DNA of 64,000 nucleotides from NCBI GenBank assembly GCA_019096065.1, contig JAGUCH010000002.1:16938501-17002500 (forward strand). Direction: 5' to 3'. The translations under genes and the position numbers were made by a program. The notes under the pieces were generated by a model, which had not been told where the DNA came from, made no database searches, and was given only the letters and a program-made list of their open reading frames with translations. Positions 35,501 through 48,200 of the stretch are shown in pieces (the first letter of the stretch is position 1; every line of letters starts with the position of its first letter). The DNA comes from Paracyclopina nana. Lineage: Eukaryota > Arthropoda > Copepoda > Cyclopoida > Cyclopettidae.

Positions 35501-36937
35501 TACAAAATTGGTATCACCGAATTCACTTTGGCACAAAATCTTGCATGCATCGCAAAGTCCCTTAAACCGGACGATTCCAGCCAGTCTGATATGGTGGATT
35601 TGAGCGATTTAGTCAACCAAGATTTTGGATATGTCAGCCAACCATTGGAGCCTGAGCACAAGGACATAGTCGTCAACATGATCAGCAGAAGCTTTGCCAA
35701 TAAGGGAGATTTGACCACTCTAGCAAATGTCACCTATGAAAACATTGCCGAACAAGAAAGTGACATCATTGAAATGTGCACTAGCAGACTTGATAAAGTA
35801 TTCAATTATAGGTGGAATTGCTATGGAAATCACTTCTTGATGCCAATTTAAGCATCATAATCAAAGAGGGTGAGGAAATTATTGGAGCCTGCCTCAATTT
35901 TGACGCCAGGTCTGAAGAGGCAGCTCCACTTTGTGCTTGCGCTGCTTTCTCAAGAAGTATGACAACCGGGGAAGTGGAAAAGATCCAAAAGAAAGAAAAC
36001 GAGGAAGAAGAAGAACATGTCCCCATGTCAGTGGTGGAATTCCTCGATGCCATCGAGGAGCCTTTAAAAGACCAATACCTTCCAGAAGCCAAAGGGAAAA
36101 CAATCTATGCTAGCCTTTTGGGCACTGCCGCACATTTATCACCCGTTCAAAACGTCCAGGTAAATATTTAAATGGAAAAAGAATACTATCCGGGGAAACA
36201 TTTTTTGTCCGAAAATCTTGTTGAAAATCTCCGAAAAGTTGAGTAGTTTTATGGATGTAAACAATTTATGCAACAATCTAATAAAATAGCTGAGCAAATT
36301 TTGTAAAGTAAAATTGAGTGGCAACTTTGTGGCAACTGTAGTGAAAGAGTAGTTGAAATAGTGAGCCCCAAACTTGGCACATTTTAAGTCAATTTTATTT
36401 AGTAGTACCCATATTGCAAATGCTCGCGTCATGTTTTCCCAATTTAGTTTAGGGAACTATCTTGGAAACATTTTCAGAGTAAATACAAATAGGCATATAT
36501 TTTTGAAGAAAATACAACTAGATTTTTCGGAGATAGTACAACTTGATAGATTTGGTCGGGGATAGTATAGTAACTGTCACCGAAAATGAGTCAGACTAAA
36601 AAACAACTAGGCAAATCTTTTCAATTATCGTACATCTATATCACAAATTTTCGGACAAAATGATGGCACCCAACTATCCTAGATAATCAAGCTGCTATTT
36701 TTAAAGGTGACTTTGTTCATGGAATTGGAGAATATTCGCCATGGGAAGCTAAAAGGGTATGAGGGCATTTTCACGACTAATGCCAATAGGCTTACACAGC
36801 ACATTTCTCGCATCTTGGGCTACCAAGTCATTTCAACTGTGCAAGTCAACCAATATGAAGATACCAATGGCACCAGACCTTTTGCAGAAGCTCCTGATGA
36901 TCTTGTGACCGAAGTTGCTCTTAAGTGGTTTGACTAA
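32527..36937 (+). CDS. ebony: Ebony, beta-alanyl amine synthase (NRPS-like)
   Basis: Activates beta-alanine with ATP, loads it on a carrier domain and joins it to amines such as dopamine or histamine (cuticle tanning, transmitter inactivation). Exons: 32527-33012, 33070-33297, 33347-33400, 33472-33645, 33709-34062, 34120-34386, 34438-34574, 34646-34823, 35474 to about 35759, 35812-36159 and 36707-36937; about 912 residues. Adenylation domain motifs: YTSGSTGRPKG, NFYGSTE, YCTGDLASVK, KVRGHRVDLSEIEK and LLVNGKIDR. The carrier domain has DNFFDIGGDSINMV with the phosphopantetheine serine. A GNAT-like amine-selecting domain follows (ACLNFDARSE, GYEGIFTTNANRLT, NGTRPFAEAPDD). The order matches fly Ebony. 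A splice acceptor (ATTGCAG) sits directly before the ATG, so the leader is spliced on. The junction near 35760-35811 is not resolved in frame. A poly(A) signal is at 36981. Confidence 0.93.
34874..35456. mobile_element. MITE of the GGTAAAAGGCACTTTT family in an ebony intron
   Basis: The terminal inverted repeat CTGGTAAAAGGCACTTTTTG (34874) is mirrored by CCCCAAAAGTGCCTTTTACC at the right end (about 35430-35450). The arms extend for about 75 bp through ACCTACATGAATTGGCACT. Within the arms the word AAAAGGCAC is itself repeated. It is non-coding, about 580 bp, inside a 650-bp intron. The word repeats suggest it is the source of the array at 59190-60110. Confidence 0.85.
36185..36685. mobile_element. 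Inverted-repeat element in the last ebony intron
   Basis: ACTATCC...TTTTGTCCGAAAAT at the left (36186-36216) is mirrored by AAATTTTCGGACAAAA...ACTATCC at about 36646-36680. A second inner pair (ATCTCCGAAAAG and TTTTTCGGAGATAG) lies inside. It occupies most of a 547-bp intron. Confidence 0.65.
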
Positions 36938-36980
36938 TCATGCCAAATGTGCTAAAAATTGTACATATGCTTTACAGTAA

Positions 36981-36986
36981 AATAAA
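36981..36986 (+). terminator. Poly(A) signal of ebony
   Basis: AATAAA 44 bp after the ebony stop codon. Confidence 0.75.
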
Positions 36987-37127
36987 CAAAATTTATTGCA
37001 TTGAAAGTAGAGCAATCAACTTTTTGTTTTGATACTAGTATTTTCCTTGTCTGCAGAGTGCATAAAGTGCAATGACTGGACGAACTTGTAAAGTAAAGAT
37101 AAATCAATGCAGAAAAAGTGTGTTTAC

Positions 37128-37335
37128 TCAATTGTCGCCCTCTTTTTTGTGGGTGAGCACAATTGGGTCCAAAGTTGGTTTCCAGCCTATGTTGCCCCCG
37201 TTATAGTTAACGGATAAGTGCAGAGGCCGGTGCTGGCTTTGAGCATACTCATCAATTTTTATCTGAGCAGATTTGGGCAGTCGTTCAAGCGGGGTCAATT
37301 TGCGGGGCCTGAGGAGGCCCAGGTTGTGCCTAACG
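37128..37335 (-). CDS. Unassigned terminal exon on the reverse strand
   Basis: A 68-codon open stretch that follows a good acceptor (TCTCGTTAG) and ends at a TGA, reading HNLGLLRPRKLTPLERLPKS, then a Tyr/Asn-rich tail ending HKKEGDN. Amino-acid balance and codon use look genuine, and it has no ATG of its own, so it would be the 3' exon of a gene. I do not recognise the family. A possible 5' exon with a consensus donor (GAGAAA|GTAAGTAAT) lies on the same strand at about 38934-39020, but it shows no start codon. It could also be a decayed fragment. Confidence 0.35.
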
Positions 37336-37424
37336 AGAGAGCAGTCAAAACTGGTCAAGGCAGACCACAATTTGTTAGATCATAAAACCCACCTTGATTA
37401 TACATCCTAAAACCCCTTTTCAAA

Positions 37425-37600
37425 AACGTTTAGCACCTTCTGTTTATTATTTTATGAGATCATCAATAGCAATGACCCCCTATGAAAAAAGAACTTTTTT
37501 TGTTTGAAGTAACTTAAGTTTCATTTTTGAATTTTAGTGGGGGTCTTAGAAGCTAAATATCCCAAAAAATGAGTTGTTTTAGCGCTAAGTGTTTTTCACA
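37425..37600. mobile_element. Family B repeat fragment
   Basis: It shares TTTTCAAAAACGT, TTTATTATTTTATGAGAT, CAATGACCCCCT and TTGAATTTTAGTGGGGGTC with 29265-29560 in decarboxylase intron 2. The spacer at 37600-38170 holds degenerate CAAGCAAGACTT-type repeats and no gene. Confidence 0.75.
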
Positions 37601-38175
37601 ATAAATGAAATATGAGCCTGATTGCACTGTAGTGCACTGCAGGGCAGTTATAGCCAAAATATCCTTACACAGCCACCCTAAAAAGTTACTTAGCCCAGAA
37701 ATAACACTAATAAAAGTTGTGGGGAATACAAAGTTAGGGCCACACTAGAAAATTCAGCTCATTTGGTTGAGGCCTGTAGGAGATTACACAAAAATACAAA
37801 AAACGTCCATAAACAAGTCCCCTTGGAAGTCCGAATTTGGAAAAAATTAATAAAAGTTGTAGCCCCTGCAAAATGAGAGTCACACACAAAAATTCAGCTC
37901 ATTTGGTCATCAGGGATTATTTATCTAGCAAGACAAACCAAGCAATGTTCACAAAGCAAAACTTTTCAAGCAAGACTTACTAAGCATTATTTTGCAAACA
38001 ATGCTTGACCAAGCTTGGGTAACTAAGAAAACACCTACCAAAGCACGGCTTGGCAGATCATGCACGGCTTGGTATTTCAAGCAAGACCTGGCTGACAATG
38101 CATGACTTATCTATCCAAGTAAAACTAGACTCTGATCTTGGTAGTCAAAGAAATTGGTTGAGAACCAATTTATAT

Positions 38176-38572
38176 ATACAGTCTGACCGTTCAAAATTGG
38201 ACGGTACGGGAATCTAAACTTTTTGTCACATATTCAAGTAATACAGGACTTTTAAATGATATCGTTGGAAAGATTGAGCATTTTCCCATCTTTTTTGTAA
38301 AATTAGAAAAAATCAATTTATAGAGAAAAAAACCCAGGAAAATTCAATTTTCCTAAGGCAACCCAGAAAATTGTCACGAAAAAACTGATGCGACATTTAT
38401 TTTTGCTGTCACACGGAATTCATAATAATATTTTTCATTTTGTCAGAAAACAAAAAAGATGTACAAAGGGTCAAGCTTTCCAATGACACCCATTAAGCCG
38501 CAAAATTCATGAATTCATAACACAAACTTTTGATTCCCGCACCGTCCAATTTTGAACGGTCAGACGGTATAT
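38176..38572. mobile_element. TA-flanked MITE (Tc1/mariner-like ends)
   Basis: The left end TACAGTCTGACCGTTCAAAA is mirrored by TTTTGAACGGTCAGACGGTA at the right. The inverted repeats are about 38 bp and include GGACGGTACGGGAATC/GATTCCCGCACCGTCC. A flanking TATATA on both sides fits TA target use. It is about 395 bp and non-coding. The family label is inferred from the TA ends only. Confidence 0.75.
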
Positions 38573-38610
38573 ATATATATATATATAATATATAATATAT
38601 ATATATATTG
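38568..38610. repeat. TA microsatellite
   Basis: About 40 bp of TATATA directly right of the TA-flanked MITE, probably the expanded target site. The interval 38611-39230 beyond it has no recognised gene. Confidence 0.9.
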
Positions 38611-39233
38611 ATAAGTTACAAGAATACTTCCGTTCGTTTGACCATTAAGTAAAACCCAAAAAATGACAGAATTAATAAAACGCGAACTTTTACACCTAAA
38701 CGCGATCATTGTGGTGTCATGCTGACATTTTCACATTTTCAGCCTGTTAAACATTCTCAACCAAAATCATTTAAGAGAGTGGGCCGTTTTGCAGAAGCTT
38801 TCAAAAAACAGCCAGAAATTGTTGCTTAGCGTGGGAAATATGGGTAAGAATCCGTAACAGGCAGAATAGCCCTTTAAAACTAAAGTTAGCAAGTATCCAA
38901 ACCAAAAGACATCAATAAAAATTACTTACTTTCTCCGCTCTTTGACACTTCAGCACTTAGCACAACGGCGAACGGTCAAAGCTCCGCACGAAAACTGAAA
39001 AGTGGAAACTTTCAGTCCAATCAGGAATTCAGCAAGAATTGAAAGTCAGCTGATAAACTAGATAATATTTCGAATTTAGTACCCAGTCTACAGAAAACCT
39101 TAATGAGTCAATTCATCTAAAAAAAACGCCAAATTGTCTGCAAAACGAAACTAAATTGGTTGTTCTGGTAACTCTGACGTCGAATCGTGAATCAACATGT
39201 AAACAAGAATTTCGCGGAATTTCCGAATTTGTT

Positions 39234-39246
39234 TTTATTGTTTATT
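39234..39246 (-). terminator. Two poly(A) signals of the dynein gene
   Basis: On the reverse strand, two AATAAA hexamers (TTTATT at 39241-39246 and 39234-39239) lie 30-40 bp beyond the dynein stop codon. Confidence 0.75.
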
Positions 39247-39275
39247 GCCAAAATAGTCCAGCGCGCGTTTCAGTG

Positions 39276-42200
39276 TTACACATTCGGTGACAACAAAAAC
39301 TTGATGCTGGAAGTGAGAGGTAACTTGTGCTTTGCTTTCACCCTCAGATTGATGACAAATGTGCTTTCAGTGTGATCCACTGGCAACTTTTGGTGGAGCG
39401 GAATGGTAGCGAACGTTTTCACCTTGTCGCTCTCGATGGGAACCAAGCTGACAATGCCCAAGTTTTGGACCACTCCCTATGCAAAAAACATCAAGATGAA
39501 CAGGTGAGAAGGATGTTTTTCACTATTTTCATTTTTTTTTGTACCTGGTTGCCACTCGTTGAAATGGTCTCGTCCGGAACGGGTCCCTCGTCGTTGCTCG
39601 TCCATTTGGCGCCAAACAGGTAAATGCCATTGGCATAGCAGCCCGCATGCAAGCCCTCTTTGAGCTCATGAATGTCCTTGATTCCGCTCAATGTCACTGT
39701 GAAGTCAGTGCGAGTGGTGCCAAGGTTGGAGCTGATCAGGTGGCGAATGCTGACTGCGCTCAGGTACCTGAGTGGGTCATAGAACCATCCGAGATTAACC
39801 GGTTCGGCGTCACCGAGGAAGTTCTTCACCTTGAGCTCCAGCTCGTCCAGCCAAGCATCCAGTCGTCGGTTTCTGACTCCGGACATGAGCTGCCAAGCTT
39901 GTGGAGTCCTCAATTGCTGGAACCACTCTTCCTCCGCTTGGTTGGAGAAAGCAGTGACGACCTCAATCATGAGCACGGCTGCTTTCTCGTTGAACTCTTT
40001 CTTTTCGCGAATGAGCACCAGCTCGTCGATGCTCTCCCTGTAGATCGTGTCCTCAGAGTAGTCCGTGCCATGGAAGCCATCGAGGAGAGCTTGGACTTGC
40101 TTGGCCTTGGCCAGGATGTCATCATGGCTGAAGCTGACTGAAAACCACCGATTCACTCCGTCCAGCAGCTTGCCAACGTGCCTTTGAATCATGCCGTACA
40201 TGTACTTGTTGTAGATGATGTCCACTGTCCTTGGCAAGTTCAGGCTCTTGCCAATTCTTCCTGGAGCCTCGATGGCTGGCACGAGTGACTGGCAGAGTTG
40301 GCCCTTCAGCTCCTCTTTGCCTCCTTGGATCATCACGATTTCGTCCACTAGCAAGGTGAGCAGGGCCTCGCCAACTTCCAGCTCGAGCAGCCTCATGTCG
40401 CACTCATCCTGGATGTAGTGCGAGTAGATGGAGGACAAGAATCGGGTCAACCTGTCATGCAGCTGTTCCCCAGTTATTCTCCTTCTCACGCCTCCGCTCG
40501 TGGTGGAAACGATGTCGGTGGAGAAAAAGTCAGCATAGTTGCTCACTTCGTTGAGGATGTTGGTGGAGTGCATCCGGAAGGCTGCGTGCCAGTAGAAAGG
40601 GGCATAGTCCGAGCTCCACTCCCACCTCCGATGAAGCTGGAGGAGGCAGCAAATGATGCTCCTCTTCGTTGTCTCATGATCAAAAATGGCATCGTTGAGG
40701 CTGTAGACGAACGTGTTGGTGTGGTACCGGATGGCCCGGATGGGCTGGCAGTTGATGACAATGCTTCTTTGGAGGAGCTGCAGCTGAGGAAGAGCCGTGT
40801 GCTGCCACGTGAACCATAGTCGGAAGTCTTCGTGAATGTCCTTGGCCTCGTCAATGCGCCTCTGTAGCGCGACAATTATGTTCGGAACGAGTTGCAGGTT
40901 TTGGAAGATCAGCCATTGTCCTCGGACGAAAGCGGTGTCGAGGAGGCTGCAGGCGACATTGCCATTGCCGGCGCCCAGGGCAAAGTATTTGACTTTTGTG
41001 CTGGCAATGCCCTGCACATCGGCCAACTTTTTGAGGTGGAACGTTGGGTCCTCGATGGCGGAGTTGTCAATGTACAGCAGTATGGGGGATATCGAAGTGG
41101 AGAAGGAGTGGACGTAATCGAGGCACAAATTGGAGGGAACTTGCATGGCTGGAGCGGCTCTCCCAATGACGAATTGGCTTAGATGGTTGGGCAAAAGACC
41201 TTGCCTCAACGCGCACTTGATCAGGAATGCTGCCAAGGAGGTGTCTTCAAGTTGGTAGTCGTAGGTATTTTCGTACCACTGCCTCCAGCTATCCTCGTTT
41301 TCCTCCAAGGATCGCGTGGCGTAGTGGTAATTTTTCTCACTCACTATTTTCTTCAGGTGGTGCCAGTCCTTGGCGTCACACCACTCCGGACAGGACAAGG
41401 GGAACTCTTTCTTTTGGTGGCCCGAGGCTACGTTCAGAAAGTCCTTGAAGTCCTCCTCAGTGAAGTCTCCCTTCAGAATGTTGTAGTGGAATATGATGAG
41501 AGTGTGGAAGAGCAGCTGCTCGCGGTCACTGAAGGCCAAGCAGTACCTTTGGAAAATCACCTTGTGGGCCTCCTCAATGTCAAGGTCCATATCGTGCATT
41601 CGCGTCCAGGTGAAGTTGACAAACTGGCTCAAGGACATGAAGGGCCTGTTGGCAATTGTGGACATGTCGCTGCAGGCAGCAATGACAGCTATGGGGAAAA
41701 AGAGTTCAGTCTTGACCGCTCTGAGCGATTCCTCCATTTCCGAGTGGAGGTCCACCTTGGAAGCTCGTCTTGTGGCGCGATGCTCTTCCATTTTGGCTGA
41801 CAGGCTGAGGATTTCCGCATACTTCTCCGTAAGCACTTGCGGTGACATGATGATGTTCATGAGTTGGGACTCGACAATTTTGAGCTGCCTCGTGGCCTCC
41901 TCCTCAAGGGCCAATTTCTCTGTTGTCTGCTGCCTGCCCTCCTTGAGTGTGAACAAGTGCAAGGCCATGCGTCGCAGCTCGTTGCCTCGCATCTCCAAAT
42001 TCACAAAGGTCACGCGAGAGGGCAGCGGGGACCATTGGGAGAGGCAGAGGAAGACCGACACTCCAGTCGAGCACATTTTCTTGAGCTCGCCAATGACGTC
42101 GAAAATGATGTTCCCATTGGAGCCAAAGTTGAGGACAAGAGTGTCCCCTTCGTCTGCCTTGCTGATTTCCTGGCGGATATTTTCCAAGTCCTCCAGCTCC

Positions 42201-45200
42201 TCGATGTACAGCAGGGTGACTTCTTTCTCTGTAAACAGGTCGATGAGGATGTTGTGCGGATCGTAGACAACGCAGAGCCGCTTGATGATCCGTTCTTCCC
42301 ATCCTGGAAGCTGTTGCTGATTGAGGATGTTCCTCCGGTGGCATGGGTCAAATGTGCCGACCAAGTTGGAGTAGCTGCCTCCACTGCCAACGGCATCTTC
42401 GATGACTGCCAGGCCAGTTTCTCTCTGTGCCTGGGACAACTCCATAAGGTAGACGGAAGCTGCAGCCACCACCGTCTCGCGTTCCTCTAGGATCTTCTCC
42501 TCCGATTGGAGCTGGCTCAACTGCTCACTCCAATATGCTCTCTGGTGCCGGAGGGAATTTGCAATTTCCTGGGCCATCTGCAGTTTCCCCTTTTTGTCCC
42601 TGATCTCCTCGCCCAAGATGGTCATCTTGGACTCGGTGGTGGCAATCTTCTCCGTCAACTCTTTCAACTGCTCATGGAGGTTGTCCTCGGTGGTTTGAAG
42701 TCGTTCCACCTCCGAGTTCATGTTGGCATACATCTCCTCGTAGACCTTCAGTCGGCTCTCCAACTCAATTCTCTCCTCCACTGTATTGATAATTTCAAGG
42801 AATCCTTCGCAGTACTCCAAAAGTGCGTCTGCAATGGGCTCCTCCTTGGCCAATTGCGATCGCTTGGGCCCCAACTTTCTCAGCTCTTTCATTCTCCGTT
42901 CAAGGAAGAAGGCTGTCACCGTCCCGTGCCTTTCCGGATCAATGTTGTAGAACTGCTGCCGCCACTCATTTTGAGCATATGCACTTCTGAAATGGTTCCA
43001 TACGTAGGTCGGCTCGGGATATTTCATACCCTCAGTAATGACCAGAATGGCTGAGCAAATGACTTCGACTTCCGGAGCCACGGATTGCTTGGAGCAGAAC
43101 TTCTCAATGTCTTTGGGGGCTTTCTCGCGCAACACTTCCGCTGCTTTCTCATAGCCAGCATGTCGCTTCTGGGTGGAGACCACGAGGTCATGCTGCCGCA
43201 CATCCACCTGCCTGTGGAAGTCTGGTATTTGACGTTTCAGTGCCGTCTTCTGCTCAGTGGTCGTTTCCAGGGTCAACTTGGTGCTCTCCATGTCCTCCGT
43301 CATTTTGATCCGGTTTTTCTCATCAGTGTCCAGCTCCTCCACAATGGCAGCCAGCTGCCTTTCAGAGGACTCTACTAATTGGTCCAGTGCCACCATCTCA
43401 CGTAGGACACCCTCCAGCTGCTTGGTCCTGCTCTTGATGCTGTTCGACTTCTCCTTAATCCTATGGTCGGTCACTCGGTAGGCCAAGGTAAGCATGGCTG
43501 GAGTGGGTGTATATCGCGAGTTGACTGTTCGCCCCAGCATATTGATCCTCGTGTGGATCTTGAGGAGCATTTCAGTGACTGGACTTTGAGTTTGACCGAA
43601 GCAATACCTAAGGTCATCATCGGTCCATTCCGGAATGCCAATGATGGCTCCGCCAGCTTGCCTCAGCTGGTGGAGCAGAAGCTTAAGCCCGATCTCCTTG
43701 TAGTCTGACACCGAGACAGACACGAATATGGTGAGATTGGGCCTGAGCATTGCCTTGATGGCCTGGATGTACTTGTCAATGTCTTTCGCGTTGTCGAGCT
43801 CCGTGAAGAGGAGGCCATTGATGATGCATGCTTGCGGCTTGTTCTCAAATGAGGCCATCGTTTGACAGCTACTGCTGCAAGTTGGATCGACCAAGTTTTT
43901 GAAAAGCTGCACTCCTGCATCCTCGCAGCTTTTGGTTATGGATGCTCTCTTGCCCACCCCCGCCTCGCTGGCCAGAATGATGATCTTCCTTTTGGCATCG
44001 ATGGCCTTGACAATTTCATGCACGGTTCTCTCAAAGGCTGACAGACCTTTGGGTGGCTCGACCTCACCAATGTCGACATCATTCTTGGCGAAAATGTCCC
44101 TCACTTTGTCTTTGTCCTCCTGGGTCCAGAGTGGCAGATAGAGGTTTTGGTGGAGCAAATTGATCCAATTTAGCCTCACAGCCTCGCCGTCTGTAATTTT
44201 CATGCATCTGATGGCGTTGTCGAGGCTGGCTAACGACAAGATTTTCCCTGGGCTTCTCAGGTTGCAATTTGCGGCCTCTCCGAAAGCGTTCACCAATTGG
44301 TAATGAATCTCGAGCGTGGCGTCCAATATTTCCCGTGGAATCTGAGCCTGCGTGTTCTGGTGGCAAATAATCATGCTGGGCGTGCACACTTTGGTGGCCA
44401 CAATGTTGAAGTAGTTGATCTCCTCGAACGTGGAGAACAGCTCGATGCCCTTGGTCCGCGACATTTGCCCAACCATCGAAATGTGCTTTAGCTTTCTCCG
44501 CCTGAAGCCCAACTCTTTGCTGTAAATCGTCCGATTTTTCGCAATGTCAGCCAGAGCCGCGAGGATGTTGCCCTCGGATTGCGAGTTGCGCGTCTCCATA
44601 TGCTTGATAATCCACAGTAGCCTTTTATCGTCCTTGGGCTGCATGTGGCTCTCGCCCTGCTTGGTCAAGTGGCCGAGGATCAGATCGAGGCAGTCTTTTT
44701 TGCTCACATTACTCCCAAGAGACATTTTGACCACAATGCACTCCAGCTGATTTTCCCTTCTGGCCTCGAGCGCCCTCAAAATCAATCTGGTCTCGAGCTC
44801 GCCTAAAATAACGACCGGCTTGTCGTGTGACAGCAGTAGCTCGACGATTTCTAAGATGGCTGTGAATGAGGATTCCAAGTCGAGCCACATTTTGAGCTGG
44901 GGGTCGTATTTCTGCTGGAAAATGTTGCACTTTTCGAGGAGGACTATCTTCTGGAAAATGTCCACTTCCTTGAGTGTTTTCCGCACTGCAGCATCGAACT
45001 TGACGACATCCTCTTCGCACTGAAGAGTGCTGCCAAAAGACCAACAGAAGGTGTAGATAAAGTTGGACAGCATGGTCACTTCGTCTTGCTCTTCTCCCTC
45101 CTGCTGAGTAGCATGATGTAGGATGTTGTAGATGGTATCAAGCTGGCTGAGCTTCCCAGTCATCGTTTTCACGTCATCCCTTGTGGGGAAAGCGGAGACT

Positions 45201-48200
45201 CCGTGGATCAGCGCTTTGATCGCAGTGTCCAGCAATGAGTTGCTGCGAATTGAGGCGCTTAATTGAATAAAAGTCCCAAGGGAAGGTAGGTACATGAGGC
45301 TACATCTCGCCAATAGAAGCGGAGACACTTGCGCAATGTCTGTGGTCTCAAACACGAATCGGATTTGAGGGGGGATATCGAACGAGTGGTTACTGTCTGT
45401 CTGGAAGTAGCCACGGTCAAACATGCTCGCAAAGTTGTGTGCCATCATCGTTGAGATGGGAGTGACCAGGATTATGACGTGAGGCTTCGAGTTGGGCGCC
45501 AAGAACCGGGAGATGATGCCAAAGTTCCACTTGCCATTGTCATCCTCGTGGCCGAAGAGCTCCTGCACGGAGTGTCTGGCCAAGTTGACTTCGAAAATGG
45601 AGTAGGAGGAGGAGACCACAGCGGCTCCTTTCCCTTTGGCACCGCCATACGGGGCGAGTGCTTTCACGGCCGATGTGATGGCCGTAGTTTTGCCGGAGCA
45701 ACGAGGCCCAATGACAACTGGCCACTTCCTCTGTTCGATCATGTTCCTCAGCTCATTTTCAAACGTGCTCAGTGGCTCGTCCTTTTCAAAGGCATTATTG
45801 GAGGACTCCATGCTCTGCGAAGGCACAGGGTCGTTGAGTACCTCCGGGAAGTGCTCCTTGATGAAATGGCCTATGATGTCCATATCACCGCTCGGCAGGG
45901 TCGACTTCATGGTAGTCATGATGGCGGTGGCAATTTGCGATGATTCGATCTTGGCCTCATCGCCAGCCAGCCTGGAGAAAATTTCTCGCACCAAAGTCAG
46001 CTTTGGGACATGTCGGAAGCCTGGGCTGGTGATTTTGTAGTACGTCTCCAGAATGGCAATGATGGAGTTGGTCAGGGACTTTGGGCTGCCAAAGCCTTTG
46101 GCAAGCAGCTCTGCCTGGATGATGGGCCCTATGTCAGGCACCTGGATGAACACCTGGCGAAATTGCGAAGAGAGGGATATGGGCGGCAAGTTCACCATGG
46201 ACCGCGCCTCTCCATCGCTATGCATGGTCTGGTCGTTCCTACTCAGGAAGAAGAATCCGGTTTGCAATCCCAGCTGGGTTTTCTTGCCGGAGAGGTGGAA
46301 CTCCTTGAGGTTCATGCTTTGCGCCAGGTTGATTTGCTGCAATTGGGTCGTCAAGATGGAGAGCGTTTCAAAGTGGAGCAAGTCCACTCCATCATAGTGG
46401 GCCCAACAGTTGGCCCTGCAGAGGCCTTGCAGTGACTCGACCATGTCCTCGGGCGTGAATTCTGTGTTCAAGTTGAGGAAGACGAGGTAGCGGGCAAGCC
46501 GGAACGAAAGCTCTGTCACACAAGAGGTCTTCCCTCCATAAATTGGACCCTTCAAGTAGACCGGCTTGTACTCGTGGAGGCTGGAAAATATTGCAAATTG
46601 AGCCTTGAGAGTGCTCTCCGTTTCAATGGGAATGGTCTGCGATGCCTGATATTCATAGCCATATTTCTGCAACGAGCACCCCTGTCTTGCCTCGATGTCG
46701 TCATGGTCCTTGCGCCAAATGAGCCGAAACGAGGACTTCCAGGCGAAATCCCCGCTCGAGGTGATGTTCTTCTGCAGAAACATGTACAACTGGTTGCGCT
46801 TCGACAGCAAAATGTTGAGCAAGTTCTTCGACTTGACCTGCACCACGTGATCCTTTGCGGACGTGTGAATGACCTCCTTGCACAGAGAGGCCACCTTGTT
46901 GGTTAAGCCCTGGTACACATTCTTAATCTCATCCATTGGATGGTCCGAGGCGAAAATCCGCTCCACTGTGGATGTCCACAACACGTTGAATCGGGCCACA
47001 GAAATCAACTCTATCGTCTCGCTGTACACTTCAAAGGTGTAGTTGGCCAACTCGAGTTGGTCCTTGAGGGCCCTGCGCATGCTGTTCTTGATGCTTTTGC
47101 GCATCTCCTCAATGAGCTGGCCAAGCCAAACATCGGTGGGCAGTCGACAGTCCACATGTCTGTAGATTTGCAGCACCTCCCCATTGGTGCTTTCGATGTG
47201 GCCCACAACCATGCTACTCTCCTGGCTGTCATCCCTCTCCAGCTTGGCAGTCTCGAAAACGATGCTTTTGAAGCCCTGACCAAGGATCTTGCGGATGACC
47301 TTCTGGAACGTGTCCCCATCACCAGTCAAGCCGCCTAGCAAGATCAGTGACTCTTGGTCGGACAGAAAGCTCAAACGAGTCAGCGACTTCTGCTTGAGCT
47401 CAATGAGCTTTTGGCAGGCTTTCTTGTGGGACAGAAACTTGGACTTGTAGTCCTTGAGCATGTTCCGGCGCTCGGGCAGCAAGCAGCATTTGGCCACAAT
47501 GGGCTTTTTCGCCACCTCCTCCATCAGCTTGTTGTAGATCTTAAAGTCCTCCTCGAAGCTGGTGCGAATGTCGTCGATTTCGCGAAAGTCTGCGCTCACA
47601 TAGGTGAGCAGGACTCGCGCAAGAACCAGACAGTCCTCCTGAGTGGCGATCCATGTCTTGAGGATGGCCGTGATCTCCGCCAGGATGGCCTTCATTTTCT
47701 CGAGGTCGGGGCGAAAGTGGGCAGACTTGGTGGAATGGATCATTGTCTCGATGACCGCATCGTCCTGCTCCACCTCCTCATTGAGGCTGTTGATTTGGTT
47801 GATGACCGTGAGCTTGTGGGAGGTGGCGTTTTTCGCGAGGCTGATGGGCTCCCTCGTGAGGATGAACTTCCGCTCGTCCCACCGCAGGCGAATGACCGTG
47901 AGCTCGTCCTCGATTCTCGCCTCCTCCTGGGCGATGTCGATGCACTCCGTGATGGCGCCCTCAAGGAACGATTGGTCAAGGCTGAAGAAGAGGTTCATGC
48001 GAAAGCTCTGGTACTCCTCGTCGGTGAACACGCCCGTCTTCTCCTGCAAAATCACCCAATGCCTCGGCCTCAACTTGTCATTGTTGAGCAGGTAGATGAT
48101 CCTCTGGTAGTTGGCGAAAGCTCTCATCCGAGCCTCCAGCTTGAGCAGAACGATGTGGTCCCCGAACCTGCTCTTCAGGCTGTTGATCTGCGCCGCGATG

